Positions 16,203-24,948 of a DNA stretch of 64,000 bases are shown here, in pieces. Under the pieces are notes generated by a model. That model was not told the origin of the DNA and did not search any database. It was given only the letters and a program-made list of their open reading frames with translations. A program made the translations under genes and the position numbers. This DNA comes from Thalassobacillus sp043497085 (GTDB taxonomy: Bacteria > Bacillota > Bacilli > Bacillales > Halobacillaceae), in NCBI GenBank assembly GCA_043497085.1, contig JBIEKI010000006.1. The stretch is one strand, 5' to 3'. Numbering within the stretch: position 1 is the stretch's first letter; each line of letters begins with the position of its first letter.

Positions 16203-19200
16203 ATGGCTGACGTCAAGAGAATCAATAAAGTATTAGTAGCAAATCGCGGGGAAATTGCTATTCGTGTTTTCCGGGCATGTACGGAATTAGATATACGCAC
16301 CGTAGCAGTGTATTCCCAGGAAGATACGGGTTCCTACCACAGGTATAAAGCGGATGAAGCTTATTTAGTAGGGGAAGGAAAGAAACCGATCGACGCTTAT
16401 TTGGATATCGAAGGGATTATTGAAATCGCCAAGCGTGTCGGCGTTGATGCGATTCATCCTGGTTACGGATTCTTATCCGAAAACATTGACTTTGCCCGCC
16501 GCTGTGAACAGGAAGGGATCATCTTTATCGGGCCGACGAGCGAGCATTTGAATATGTTTGGGGATAAAGTAAAAGCACGAGATCAAGCGGTACAGGCAGA
16601 TATTCCTGTGATACCAGGAAGTGATGGCCCCGTTAGCGGCCTTCAGGAAATCCGCGACTTTGGAGATGAACACGGTTATCCTTTAATGATAAAGGCAGCC
16701 ATGGGCGGTGGCGGCCGCGGCATGCGCGTGGTCCGGAGTTCCGATACATTGGATGAATCGTACGAAAGAGCACGCTCTGAAGCACGCGCTGCTTTTGGCA
16801 GTGATGAAGTATATGTAGAAAAATTGATAGAAGAACCAAAACATATTGAAGTTCAAATCATCGGGGATGCTGATGGCAATATTGTCCATTTATATGAAAG
16901 AGACTGCTCGGTCCAGCGGCGCCATCAGAAAGTAGTAGAGGTGGCTCCAAGTGTAAGCCTGACGGATGAATTACGAGAGAGAATTTGCCAGGCAGCCGTC
17001 AAATTGATGGACAATGTGAAATACATCAATGCAGGGACGGTTGAATTCCTGGTTACGGGGGATGAATTTTACTTTATTGAAGTAAATCCGCGTGTCCAAG
17101 TGGAGCACACGATCACAGAGATGATCACAGGAGTAGATATTGTCCAGACACAAATCTTTGTAGCAGAGGGATACAGCCTGCATGGCAATCGAATTGCTAT
17201 CCCAGTACAGGAAGAGATTCATACCCATGGATACGCGATCCAATCCCGGGTCACCACAGAAGATCCGTTGAACAACTTTATGCCTGACACCGGAAAGATC
17301 ATGGCTTACCGGACAGGGGGCGGGTTCGGCGTTCGGCTTGATGCCGGAAACGGATTTCAGGGAGCGGTTATATCCCCATACTATGATTCTTTGCTGGTGA
17401 AGCTGTCGACATGGGCATTGAGTTTTGATCAGGCTGCTCAAAAAATGGTTCGTAACTTAAAAGAGTTCCGAATCCGTGGGATTAAGACAAACATCCCATT
17501 TTTAGAAAACGTCATTCAGCATACACAGTTCATTACAGGAGCGTACAATACAACATTCATTGACCGCTCACCGGAATTGTTTGTTTTTCCGAAAAGAAAA
17601 GACCGTGGAACGAAGATGCTGTCCTATATTGCGGACCGGACCGTCAACGGATTTGAAGGGAATGGCAATCGGAAAAAACCAGCGTATTCCAAGCCTAGAA
17701 TTCCTAAGATTAAACATTACGAGTCGATACCGAACGGGACAAAGCAGATATTAGAGGAACGAGGAGCAGAGGGACTGGCCGAATGGCTGAAGGAACGGGA
17801 AGAAGTACTGATGACAGATACAACCTTCCGCGATGCCCACCAGTCCTTGCTGGCGACACGGGTCCGGACGAAAGATATGGAAAATATCGCGGAGCCGACA
17901 GCCTGTCTGCTTCCGGAATTGTTTTCCCTGGAAATGTGGGGAGGCGCTACGTTTGATGTATCCTACCGGTTCCTCAATGAGGATCCATGGGAGCGGTTAT
18001 TGAAGCTGCGAAACAAGGCACCAAACGTCCTGTTCCAAATGCTTCTCAGGGCTTCCAATGCAGTAGGATATAAAAACTACCCGGACAACTTAATACGGGA
18101 ATTTGTAGATAAAAGTGCCAATGCGGGCATTGATGTTTTCCGTATTTTCGACAGTCTCAACTGGATCGATGGAATGAAGCTGACCATTGATGCGGTAAGG
18201 GAAAGTGGCAAGGTAGCTGAGGCAGCGATGTGCTACACCGGGGATATCCTCGATTCCGCCCGTCCAAAATACGACCTCGACTATTACCAAAAGGTAGCGA
18301 AAGAACTGCAGGATTCCGGAGCGCACATCCTCGGGATTAAAGATATGGCTGGCTTGTTGAAGCCGGAGGCAGCGTATCAATTGATTTCAACCTTGAAAGA
18401 AACGATTGATATACCGATTCATCTCCATACCCATGATACCAGCGGAAACGGCCTGTTTACGTATGCCCGTGCCGTTGAAGCAGGCGTTGATGTCGTCGAT
18501 GTCGCTGCAGGATCGATGGCAGGATTAACCTCTCAGCCGAGTGCCAGCAGCCTATACTACGCTTTAGAAGGATATGAAAGAAAGCCGAACGTTGATATTA
18601 GCGCTTACGAAAAACTGGGGCGCTACTGGGAGGATACAAGAAAATATTATCAGGACTTTGAAAGCGGCATGAACGCTCCGCACACAGAGGTATATGAACA
18701 TGAAATGCCTGGAGGGCAGTACAGTAATCTTCAGCAGCAGGCGAAAGCAGTCGGGCTTGGCTCACGCTGGGACGAAGTGAAGACCATGTATCGTCGCGTC
18801 AACGATATGTTCGGAGATATTGTCAAAGTGACTCCATCGTCAAAAATTGTCGGGGACATGGCCCTTTATATGGTCCAAAATGAATTGAATGAGGACGATA
18901 TTTATGAAAAAGGGGAATCACTGGACTTCCCGGATAGTGTAGTAGAGTTTTTCCAAGGGTACCTGGGTCAGCCATATGGCGGATTTCCTGCCGAACTGCA
19001 GCGCATCATCCTGAAAGGACGCGAGCCGATTAATGTACGTCCAGGTGAACTGCTGGAGCCTGTTGACTTCCATAACCTGAAAGAAACCCTGTTCCATTCC
19101 CTTGATCGACAAGTCACTAGTTTTGATATGATCAGCTATGCGCTGTATCCAAAAGTGTTCATGGATCATCAAAAATTCATCGAGCAATATGGCGATGTGT

Positions 19201-19646
19201 CCGTTTTGGATACCCCTACTTTCTTCTATGGGATGAGACTTGGAGAAGAAATCGAGCTGGATATTGAGCAAGGGAAGACGCTGATCGTCAAATTGATTTC
19301 TATTGGTGAGCCGCAAGTAGACGGAACAAGAACCGTATTCTTTGAGCTGAACGGTCAGCCACGTGAGGTAGTCGTCAAGGACGAAAACGTCAAAGCCACT
19401 GTCCAGGCGCGTCCGAAAGCAGATAAATCGAATAATAAACACATCGGTGCAACGATGCCAGGAACAGTTATCAAGGTTCTATCAGGAAAAGAGGAACAGG
19501 TGAAAAAAGGAGATCATTTAATGATCACGGAAGCAATGAAGATGGAAACCACCGTCCAGGCTCCTTTTGATGGAAAAATCAAGGATATCTATGTGGAAAG
19601 TAATGAAGCCATTCATGTAGGCGATTTAATGATTGAATTCGAATAA
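16203..19646 (+). CDS. pyc: Pyruvate carboxylase
   Basis: ATP- and biotin-dependent carboxylation of pyruvate to oxaloacetate. The single 1147-residue chain has a biotin carboxylase domain (about 1-455; RVFRACTELDIRTVAVYS, MGGGGRGMRVV), a carboxyltransferase TIM barrel (about 535-830; TDTTFRDAHQSLLATRVR), an allosteric linker, and a C-terminal biotinyl domain with the acceptor K1113 in AMKMET. Full length and intact. GGAGAG precedes the ATG. Its place directly behind a pathway that yields pyruvate and acetyl-CoA suggests an anaplerotic supply of oxaloacetate during growth on aromatics. Whether this is the only pyc in the genome is unknown. Confidence 0.96.
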   Translation: MADVKRINKVLVANRGEIAIRVFRACTELDIRTVAVYSQEDTGSYHRYKADEAYLVGEGKKPIDAYLDIEGIIEIAKRVGVDAIHPGYGFLSENIDFARRCEQEGIIFIGPTSEHLNMFGDKVKARDQAVQADIPVIPGSDGPVSGLQEIRDFGDEHGYPLMIKAAMGGGGRGMRVVRSSDTLDESYERARSEARAAFGSDEVYVEKLIEEPKHIEVQIIGDADGNIVHLYERDCSVQRRHQKVVEVAPSVSLTDELRERICQAAVKLMDNVKYINAGTVEFLVTGDEFYFIEVNPRVQVEHTITEMITGVDIVQTQIFVAEGYSLHGNRIAIPVQEEIHTHGYAIQSRVTTEDPLNNFMPDTGKIMAYRTGGGFGVRLDAGNGFQGAVISPYYDSLLVKLSTWALSFDQAAQKMVRNLKEFRIRGIKTNIPFLENVIQHTQFITGAYNTTFIDRSPELFVFPKRKDRGTKMLSYIADRTVNGFEGNGNRKKPAYSKPRIPKIKHYESIPNGTKQILEERGAEGLAEWLKEREEVLMTDTTFRDAHQSLLATRVRTKDMENIAEPTACLLPELFSLEMWGGATFDVSYRFLNEDPWERLLKLRNKAPNVLFQMLLRASNAVGYKNYPDNLIREFVDKSANAGIDVFRIFDSLNWIDGMKLTIDAVRESGKVAEAAMCYTGDILDSARPKYDLDYYQKVAKELQDSGAHILGIKDMAGLLKPEAAYQLISTLKETIDIPIHLHTHDTSGNGLFTYARAVEAGVDVVDVAAGSMAGLTSQPSASSLYYALEGYERKPNVDISAYEKLGRYWEDTRKYYQDFESGMNAPHTEVYEHEMPGGQYSNLQQQAKAVGLGSRWDEVKTMYRRVNDMFGDIVKVTPSSKIVGDMALYMVQNELNEDDIYEKGESLDFPDSVVEFFQGYLGQPYGGFPAELQRIILKGREPINVRPGELLEPVDFHNLKETLFHSLDRQVTSFDMISYALYPKVFMDHQKFIEQYGDVSVLDTPTFFYGMRLGEEIELDIEQGKTLIVKLISIGEPQVDGTRTVFFELNGQPREVVVKDENVKATVQARPKADKSNNKHIGATMPGTVIKVLSGKEEQVKKGDHLMITEAMKMETTVQAPFDGKIKDIYVESNEAIHVGDLMIEFE

Positions 19647-19667
19647 TACAAGAAGGGGAGTGAAATG

Positions 19668-20627
19668 ATGAAAAATATCACGGTACTTGGAGCGGGTGTT
19701 ATGGGGCATGGTGCCGCTCAATTATTTGCCCAGGCAGGAAAAAATGTAAAAATCCGGGCCAGACGCGAGTCATCATTGAAAGATGCAAGAGCACTTATGA
19801 CGAATAGCTTAAAAATTATGGTTGAAAAAGAGATGCTGACGGAAAACGAAATGCACCAGACGTTAGCCCGTATTACGTATACCACAGATTTACATGAAGC
19901 GATCCCAGGTGCTGACTTTATTTTTGAATCCATTCCGGAAGATCTTGAAAAGAAACTCGAGACTTACGAAGTTATTGAACGTATTGTCTCAGACGATACG
20001 ATTATTTCTTCTAACACTTCCACTTTCCCACTCGAGGAATTAACTCAAAAAGCGAAGCATCCGGAAAGGTTTGTCATTACTCACTTTTTCAACCCGCCAC
20101 AACTGGTTCCAATTGTGGAGATTGTTAAAGGAGAGAAAACACAGGAACATGTGGTAGATACAACGTATGATCTAATGAAAGAAATCGGAAAAAATCCAGT
20201 AGTTTTAAAAAAAGAAATATCTGGTTTTATCGTCAACCGCGTTCAAGTAGCTATGCTTCGCGAAGCGTTCCACTTAATGGAAGAGGGAGTGGCTACGGCA
20301 GAAGATATTGATATAGCCATGAAAGGGAGCATGGGCTTTAAATGGGCTTTCTGCGGACCGATGGAAAGTCAGGATTTAGCCGGCCTGCAAACAACACAAG
20401 CCATGGTTGGAAAGATATTAGAAGATCTATCTAACACAAGAGAAGTTCCTTCCTTTTTAAATGAAATGGTGGAAAATGAACGGTTTGGGATTAGAACGAA
20501 TAAAGGTTTTTACGAATATGATGATCATGGTGAACAAGCCATTCATACACGGGACGACCGTTTTCTGGAGCTCCTGAAATTATTACAGCAAAAAAGTGAT
20601 CAGCATAATATAAACTCGTTTTCGTGA
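19668..20627 (+). CDS. 3-hydroxyacyl-CoA dehydrogenase family protein
   Basis: An NAD-dependent dehydrogenase of about 319 residues with an N-terminal Rossmann domain (VLGAGVMGHGAAQLFAQAG), the mid-domain SSNTSTFPLEELTQ and HFFNPPQLVPIVEIVKG catalytic His region, and a C-terminal dimer domain (SGFIVNRVQVAMLREAFHLM). I prefer the second ATG (19668), seven bases from AGGGGAG. It follows pyc by 21 bp and is probably cotranscribed. Substrate is uncertain: it could be a beta-oxidation enzyme, a hydroxybutyryl-CoA dehydrogenase or a lambda-crystallin/hydroxy-acid dehydrogenase acting in the aromatic pathway. Confidence 0.85.
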   Translation: MKNITVLGAGVMGHGAAQLFAQAGKNVKIRARRESSLKDARALMTNSLKIMVEKEMLTENEMHQTLARITYTTDLHEAIPGADFIFESIPEDLEKKLETYEVIERIVSDDTIISSNTSTFPLEELTQKAKHPERFVITHFFNPPQLVPIVEIVKGEKTQEHVVDTTYDLMKEIGKNPVVLKKEISGFIVNRVQVAMLREAFHLMEEGVATAEDIDIAMKGSMGFKWAFCGPMESQDLAGLQTTQAMVGKILEDLSNTREVPSFLNEMVENERFGIRTNKGFYEYDDHGEQAIHTRDDRFLELLKLLQQKSDQHNINSFS

Positions 20628-20781
20628 TGCATTTCGAAGCTCTATTTGGGAGTTGTAAAGGGAAAATGGCAAAAAAGAAATGACTAATGTACTCGGAAAA
20701 ATCAGAAAATTAACTAGACGATTCTATGAAATTAATGTAAAGTAAGAAATGAAGCGTTTACCAAAAACTGCATAAAAATAT

Positions 20782-20877
20782 TCACTAGGGGTGCCTTTCC
20801 TTAAAGGCTGAGATCAAAGTATAACTTTGGGACCCTCTGAACCTGATCTGGCTTGAAACACCAGCGGAGGAAAGTGA
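20782..20877 (+). ncRNA. TPP riboswitch (THI element)
   Basis: The conserved blocks appear in order: GGGGTGCC, GGCTGAGATCAAAGT, GGGACCCTCTGAACCTGATCTGG, split by the short P3 arm, and ACCAGCGGAGGAAAGTG. The ends TCACT and AGTGA close P1. It lies in the leader of the thiazole operon, followed by a terminator hairpin, so thiamine pyrophosphate should reduce transcription. Confidence 0.93.
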
Positions 20878-20945
20878 CGACGATGGGCGTCTTGAAAGAG
20901 CAAATCTATGTTTCTTTTATGATGGTCAACTAAAGTAAATGGGAC

Positions 20946-20979
20946 ATACCACTTTTCCTCCGGGGGAAGTGGTATTTTT
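20946..20979 (+). terminator. TPP riboswitch expression-platform terminator
   Basis: ATACCACTTTTCC and GGGGAAGTGGTAT form the stem with six T following, 25 bp before tenI. It is the expected OFF-state structure of the riboswitch. Confidence 0.8.
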
Positions 20980-21003
20980 TGTGCCTAAAAAGGGTGTGCT
21001 GGT

Positions 21004-21615
21004 ATGAAACTTGTGGCAGTGGCGAATGGAAGGCTGGAAGCGGGGCCGTTGGCAGCGGTCATTGAGGAATTTGCTCCATTGGTAGATTCCATTATTTTAA
21101 GAGAACCTCACATGGCTGAGGTTGACTATCAGTTAATGGTGGAGAAGTTAATCGCAAGTGGGATTGATAGGGACAAGCTTTGTATTCATAGTCGACTAGA
21201 CGTTGCCTGCAAGACCGGTGTTCCGAATCTTCATCTCAAAGAAAAGGGCTCCGGGGTAAAAAAGGTGAAACAGGCTTCTTCTTCTATGAAGGTCGGGGTT
21301 TCGGTACATTCGCTTCAAGCGGCAAGACAGGCGGAGGAGGAAGGTGCCGATTATGTGATGTTTGGTCATGTTTATGCTACGAACAGCAAAAAAGGAATGG
21401 AGCCAAGGGGCATCGAGGAGCTTGAAGCTATCACTTCTTCGATTGATATTCCTGTGATCGCGATTGGTGGCATCACTCCCGCTAGACTACAGGAAATACT
21501 GGAAGCAGGAGCGGCGGGAGTTGCTGTCATGTCAGGGATATTCGAGGATGCACAACCGCTTAAAGCTGTAAAACGGTATGTAAAGGAGCTAACGATTCAT
21601 GAAGGAATATTATGA
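21004..21615 (+). CDS. tenI: Thiazole tautomerase TenI
   Basis: A 203-residue TIM barrel related to thiamine phosphate synthase, which aromatises the thiazole phosphate made by ThiG. Segments such as LCIHSRLDVA, GVSVHSLQAARQAEEEGADYVMFGHVYATNSKKG and IPVIAIGGITPARLQEILEAGAAGVAVMSGI split over the C-terminal half are family-typical. It is first in the TPP-controlled operon and its end overlaps thiO. TenI is favoured over ThiE because of this order (tenI-thiO-thiS-thiG-thiF), the same as in Bacillus subtilis. Confidence 0.9.
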   Translation: MKLVAVANGRLEAGPLAAVIEEFAPLVDSIILREPHMAEVDYQLMVEKLIASGIDRDKLCIHSRLDVACKTGVPNLHLKEKGSGVKKVKQASSSMKVGVSVHSLQAARQAEEEGADYVMFGHVYATNSKKGMEPRGIEELEAITSSIDIPVIAIGGITPARLQEILEAGAAGVAVMSGIFEDAQPLKAVKRYVKELTIHEGIL

Positions 21616-22732
21616 TGTGGTGATTATTGGCGGTGGCATCATCGGTCATTCAATTTCCTACTATTTAAACAAGAGCGGAGTCCACGCTGTCGTCATCGAC
21701 AAGCAGGTGAGTGGCAACAAAGCTACGAAAGCAGCCGCAGGGATGCTTGGTGTTCATACGGAGCACCAGGCATCAGGCGCCTATCATCAATTTTGTGAAG
21801 AAAGCAGAGATTTATATCAGGGCTTAAGGAAAGAACTTCATGAATTAACAGCAATCGATATCGGGCTTTCTCCGTTTGGAATGATGGAAGTCGCGATGGA
21901 TGAAGTCCATAAACAAGAGCTGTTGGAGAAAAAGCATGCCTTTACCAGCCTGGAATGGCTGGAAACAGAACAGGTAAGGGATAAAGTTCCTGCTCTACCG
22001 CCAGAGGTTTCCGGGGCATTATATATGACCAGGGATGGCCATGTCGAACCAATAGCCACGTGTGAAGCGTTGAAGCGGGCGGCTTTTGTATATGGCGGCG
22101 ACTTACTGGAAAACACGAGTGTCGTTGGGGTGACAAAAACAGATGATATTTTCACTGTCCAATTAGAAAATGCTTCTGTAACAGCAAGCCAGGTCGTGGC
22201 TGCTTCTGGAGCGGACAGTGGGCGATGGTTTAAAGCGGCAGGAATAGATGACCCGATCGTACCTGTGAAGGGGGAATGCTTTTCGATTAAACCAAGCCGG
22301 CATTATTTTAAGGAAGCCTTGTTCTTTAAGGATTTTTATATTGTTCCTAAACCGGATGGGCGTTATATCGTAGGAGCGACGTCCAGGCCTAATGAATTAA
22401 GTTCTGATACAACGGCAGGAGGATTGGCAGATTTGATGAATCGTGTGTTTGCTGTTTTTCCAAACCTGAAAGAAGAACCGATGCAGGAATTCTGGTCAGG
22501 AGTACGGCCGGGGTCTGTCGATGGTTTGCCGATTATCGGGGAGCACCCGACACTCACGGGATTCTACTTTGCTACCGGGCATTATCGAAATGGCATTCTA
22601 CTAGCGCCTGCTACGGGGCAGATGATGAAAGATCTGATCACGAAGCAAGACGTACACCAGGCTTTCCGGGAGTTGCTTTCACCGGAACGCCTGGATAGGA
22701 AAGGAGCATCCAATTATGAATATTCATCTTAA
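21599..22732 (+). CDS. thiO: Glycine oxidase ThiO
   Basis: FAD enzyme that oxidises glycine to the dehydroglycine needed by ThiG for thiazole synthesis. The 377 residues show the DAO fold: VVIIGGGIIGHSISYYLNKSG at the N-terminus (GxGxxG), AAAGMLG near 43, VVAASGADSGRWF in the middle and a final FYFATGHYRNGILLAPATG. It overlaps tenI by 17 bp and thiS by 17 bp. Confidence 0.93.
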   Translation: MKEYYDVVIIGGGIIGHSISYYLNKSGVHAVVIDKQVSGNKATKAAAGMLGVHTEHQASGAYHQFCEESRDLYQGLRKELHELTAIDIGLSPFGMMEVAMDEVHKQELLEKKHAFTSLEWLETEQVRDKVPALPPEVSGALYMTRDGHVEPIATCEALKRAAFVYGGDLLENTSVVGVTKTDDIFTVQLENASVTASQVVAASGADSGRWFKAAGIDDPIVPVKGECFSIKPSRHYFKEALFFKDFYIVPKPDGRYIVGATSRPNELSSDTTAGGLADLMNRVFAVFPNLKEEPMQEFWSGVRPGSVDGLPIIGEHPTLTGFYFATGHYRNGILLAPATGQMMKDLITKQDVHQAFRELLSPERLDRKGASNYEYSS

Positions 22733-22919
22733 TGGAAAAAGCATTGATTTACCTGGTAACGTCACCACGGTATCGGATTTGCTTGATTCCTATGACATCA
22801 AGAAAAAGATTTCCGTGGTGGAGCACAATAAAGAAATTGTACCTAAAGGGAATTATGAACAAACGACGCTTGCTGACGGAGACAGGATTGAAATCGTACA
22901 TTTTGTTGGAGGAGGATGA
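22716..22919 (+). CDS. thiS: Sulfur carrier protein ThiS
   Basis: A 67-residue ubiquitin-fold carrier ending in FVGGG. The C-terminal Gly-Gly is adenylated by ThiF and converted to a thiocarboxylate that gives sulfur to ThiG. The N-terminal MNIHLNGKSIDLP strand pattern is typical. The frame starts inside the end of thiO with AGGAAAGGAG upstream. Confidence 0.93.
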   Translation: MNIHLNGKSIDLPGNVTTVSDLLDSYDIKKKISVVEHNKEIVPKGNYEQTTLADGDRIEIVHFVGGG

Positions 22920-22921
22920 AC

Positions 22922-23686
22922 ATGTTAACGATTGGTGAAAATACATTTCGTTCAAGATTGATGCTGGGCACAGGGAAATATCCGAGTTTTGCGGTACAAA
23001 AAGAGGCGGTGGCCGCTTCGGAAACGGAAATTCTAACGTTTGCTGTGAGAAGAATGGATATTTTTGATAAAGATGAACCAAACCTGCTGGAAGAGTTAGA
23101 CCTTGAAAAATACAGCCTGCTTCCGAACACGGCTGGTGCCAAGACAGCGGAAGAAGCAGTCAGAATCGCACGCCTTGCCCGTGCCTCCGGTTTATGTGAC
23201 ATGATCAAAGTCGAAGTCATTGGCTGTGACAAGACACTATTACCAGATCCGTTTGAAACGATGAAAGCTTCCGTACAGCTGTTAGAGGAAGGATTCACTG
23301 TACTCACGTATACCTCGGACGATGTCGTGTTAGCGAAGCGATTAGAGGAAGCAGGCATTCATGCCATTATGCCAGGGGCTTCTCCAATCGGTTCCGGACG
23401 GGGAATCATCAATGAGATGAACCTGCAATTCATCATGGAACAGTCGGAAATCCCGGTTATCGTCGATGCGGGAATCGGATCTCCAAAAGACGCCGCCCAT
23501 GCGATGGAGCTTGGGGCTGATGGTGTCCTGTTGAATACTGCCGTGTCTGGTGCTGATGATCCTGTCAAGATGGCGGAGGCCATGAAGCTCGCTATTCAAG
23601 CAGGGAGACTTGGGTATGAGGCAGGAAGAATCGAGAAGAAAGCATACGGAATAAAAAGCAGTCCGGAAAGCGGGCTGGTCACCTGA
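22922..23686 (+). CDS. thiG: Thiazole synthase ThiG
   Basis: Condenses deoxyxylulose phosphate, dehydroglycine and ThiS thiocarboxylate to the thiazole. MLTIGENTFRSRLMLGTGKY at the start and TFAVRRMDIF, LPNTAGAKTAEEA, IKVEVIGCDKTLLPDP and VDAGIGSPKDAAHAMELGAD are hallmarks. ATG 22922 is chosen over 22916 because GGAGGAGG at 22905-22913 needs the spacing and because the MLTIG start is conserved. Overlaps thiF by one base. Confidence 0.95.
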   Translation: MLTIGENTFRSRLMLGTGKYPSFAVQKEAVAASETEILTFAVRRMDIFDKDEPNLLEELDLEKYSLLPNTAGAKTAEEAVRIARLARASGLCDMIKVEVIGCDKTLLPDPFETMKASVQLLEEGFTVLTYTSDDVVLAKRLEEAGIHAIMPGASPIGSGRGIINEMNLQFIMEQSEIPVIVDAGIGSPKDAAHAMELGADGVLLNTAVSGADDPVKMAEAMKLAIQAGRLGYEAGRIEKKAYGIKSSPESGLVT

Positions 23687-24699
23687 TGGAACGGTACTCG
23701 CGCCAGGAACGTTTTGCCCCGATCGGAAAGGAAGGACAAGCTTTGTTAGGTGAGAAACATGTACTCATCGTTGGAGCGGGTGCCTTAGGCTGTGCCAATG
23801 CCGAAATGCTGGCGAGGGCGGGGATAGGTAAGATCACCATCATCGACCGCGACTATATTGAGTGGAGCAACCTTGGAAGACAACAGCTTTACACAGAAGA
23901 AGATGCTGCGAGATTGAGGGCGAAAGCGAAAGCGGCGGAAGCCAGGCTGAAAGCGATAAACTCCAGTATAGAAGTAGAAGGAATTGCAGAGGAATTTGAT
24001 GCGGAAAATGCAGAGTTACTGTTGAAAGATATCGACATGCTGATCGATGGAACCGATAACTTTGACACTCGTTTCATCATCAATGATGCTGCTGCCAAGT
24101 ATAAAATCCCCTGGATCTATGGCGGTTGTGTCAAAAGCCATGGCCTCTCGCTTTCCATTCTGCCGGGTGAAACACCGTGCCTCCAATGTCTGATCGACCA
24201 GCTACCTCAGGATGGAGAAACCTGTGAGACAGCTGGTATTATCGGGCCTGCTGTCCAAGTGACTGCAGCCTATCAGACGGGAGAATGCCTGAGGTTCCTT
24301 ACCGGTCACCCGATGTCAACGCATTTGGTTTCTTTTGATATCTGGGGAAGAGGGTACAGTGCGATTGATGTAGCAAAACTCAAAGACCCACAATGTGTTT
24401 CTTGCTCTGATGCCGCTCAGTTTTCTTACTTAAAAAAGGAAAAAGGCATCCGCACCGCCATCCTATGCGGTAGGGACACGGTTCAAGTCAGACCGGGCCG
24501 GAAAGAAAACGTCAACTTGGAGCGATTAGCCCAGCGGATCAAACCGCTTGCCGGGGAAGCCAAGGTAAATGAGGTACTCCTCCGGTTTCAAATGGAGGAA
24601 AAGAGATTCGTCGTTTTTAAGGATGGAAGAACGTTGATTCATGGTGTGGGTGATGTGCAGGAAGCGAAGAAGTTGTATCATCGATATGTGGAAGCGTAA
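23686..24699 (+). CDS. thiF: ThiF/MoeB-type sulfur carrier adenylyltransferase
   Basis: E1-like enzyme that adenylates the ThiS C-terminus. The 337 residues contain the nucleotide motif VGAGALGCANAEMLARAGIG, the RQQLY stretch, DGTDNFDTRF, and two CxxC pairs (CLQC and CVSC) that bind structural zinc. A C-terminal extension of about 80 residues follows the E1 fold. Its last 25 codons and the terminator after it are the source of a degraded copy at 31721-31850. Confidence 0.92.
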   Translation: MERYSRQERFAPIGKEGQALLGEKHVLIVGAGALGCANAEMLARAGIGKITIIDRDYIEWSNLGRQQLYTEEDAARLRAKAKAAEARLKAINSSIEVEGIAEEFDAENAELLLKDIDMLIDGTDNFDTRFIINDAAAKYKIPWIYGGCVKSHGLSLSILPGETPCLQCLIDQLPQDGETCETAGIIGPAVQVTAAYQTGECLRFLTGHPMSTHLVSFDIWGRGYSAIDVAKLKDPQCVSCSDAAQFSYLKKEKGIRTAILCGRDTVQVRPGRKENVNLERLAQRIKPLAGEAKVNEVLLRFQMEEKRFVVFKDGRTLIHGVGDVQEAKKLYHRYVEA

Positions 24700-24706
24700 G
24701 GAGGAA

Positions 24707-24752
24707 AAGTGCCTGATCCCAGCTTTACTACAGTGGGACCAGGCACTTTTTT
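24707..24752 (+). terminator. Terminator of thi operon, dispersed hairpin family copy 2
   Basis: AAGTGCCTGATCCCA and its complement TGGGACCAGGCACTT flank a short GCTTTACTACAG loop, with six T after it. Confidence 0.85.
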
Positions 24753-24851
24753 AGGCATATCTTAACTTACTTTTTTTCCAAAAAAACAAAATTCGATATT
24801 GTATGTTGCATCTTATTTTTAAAGGTTAAAAATGGAATTTAAACGAGAGGG

Positions 24852-24880
24852 TTGTAAAACGCTTACATAACATCTATACT
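24852..24880 (+). promoter_or_regulatory. Promoter of kdg operon
   Basis: TTGTAA at 24852-24857 and TATACT at 24875-24880 are 17 bp apart. A weak cre-like sequence, GTAAAACGCTTACA, overlaps the spacer. Confidence 0.65.
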
Positions 24881-24882
24881 AT

Positions 24883-24910
24883 TACTAAATCGATTTAGTA
24901 AACCGGTTTA
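24883..24910. promoter_or_regulatory. Twin LacI-type operators
   Basis: An 18-bp perfect palindrome TACTAAATCGATTTAGTA (24883-24900) runs into a 12-bp perfect palindrome TAAACCGGTTTA (24899-24910). Both have the central CG of LacI/GalR operators and sit just downstream of the -10 hexamer and upstream of the LacI-type gene, so they should allow autorepression. Confidence 0.7.
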
Positions 24911-24948
24911 GTTAACGGAAATTGAATTAGAAGCTTGGAGAGATTGTT

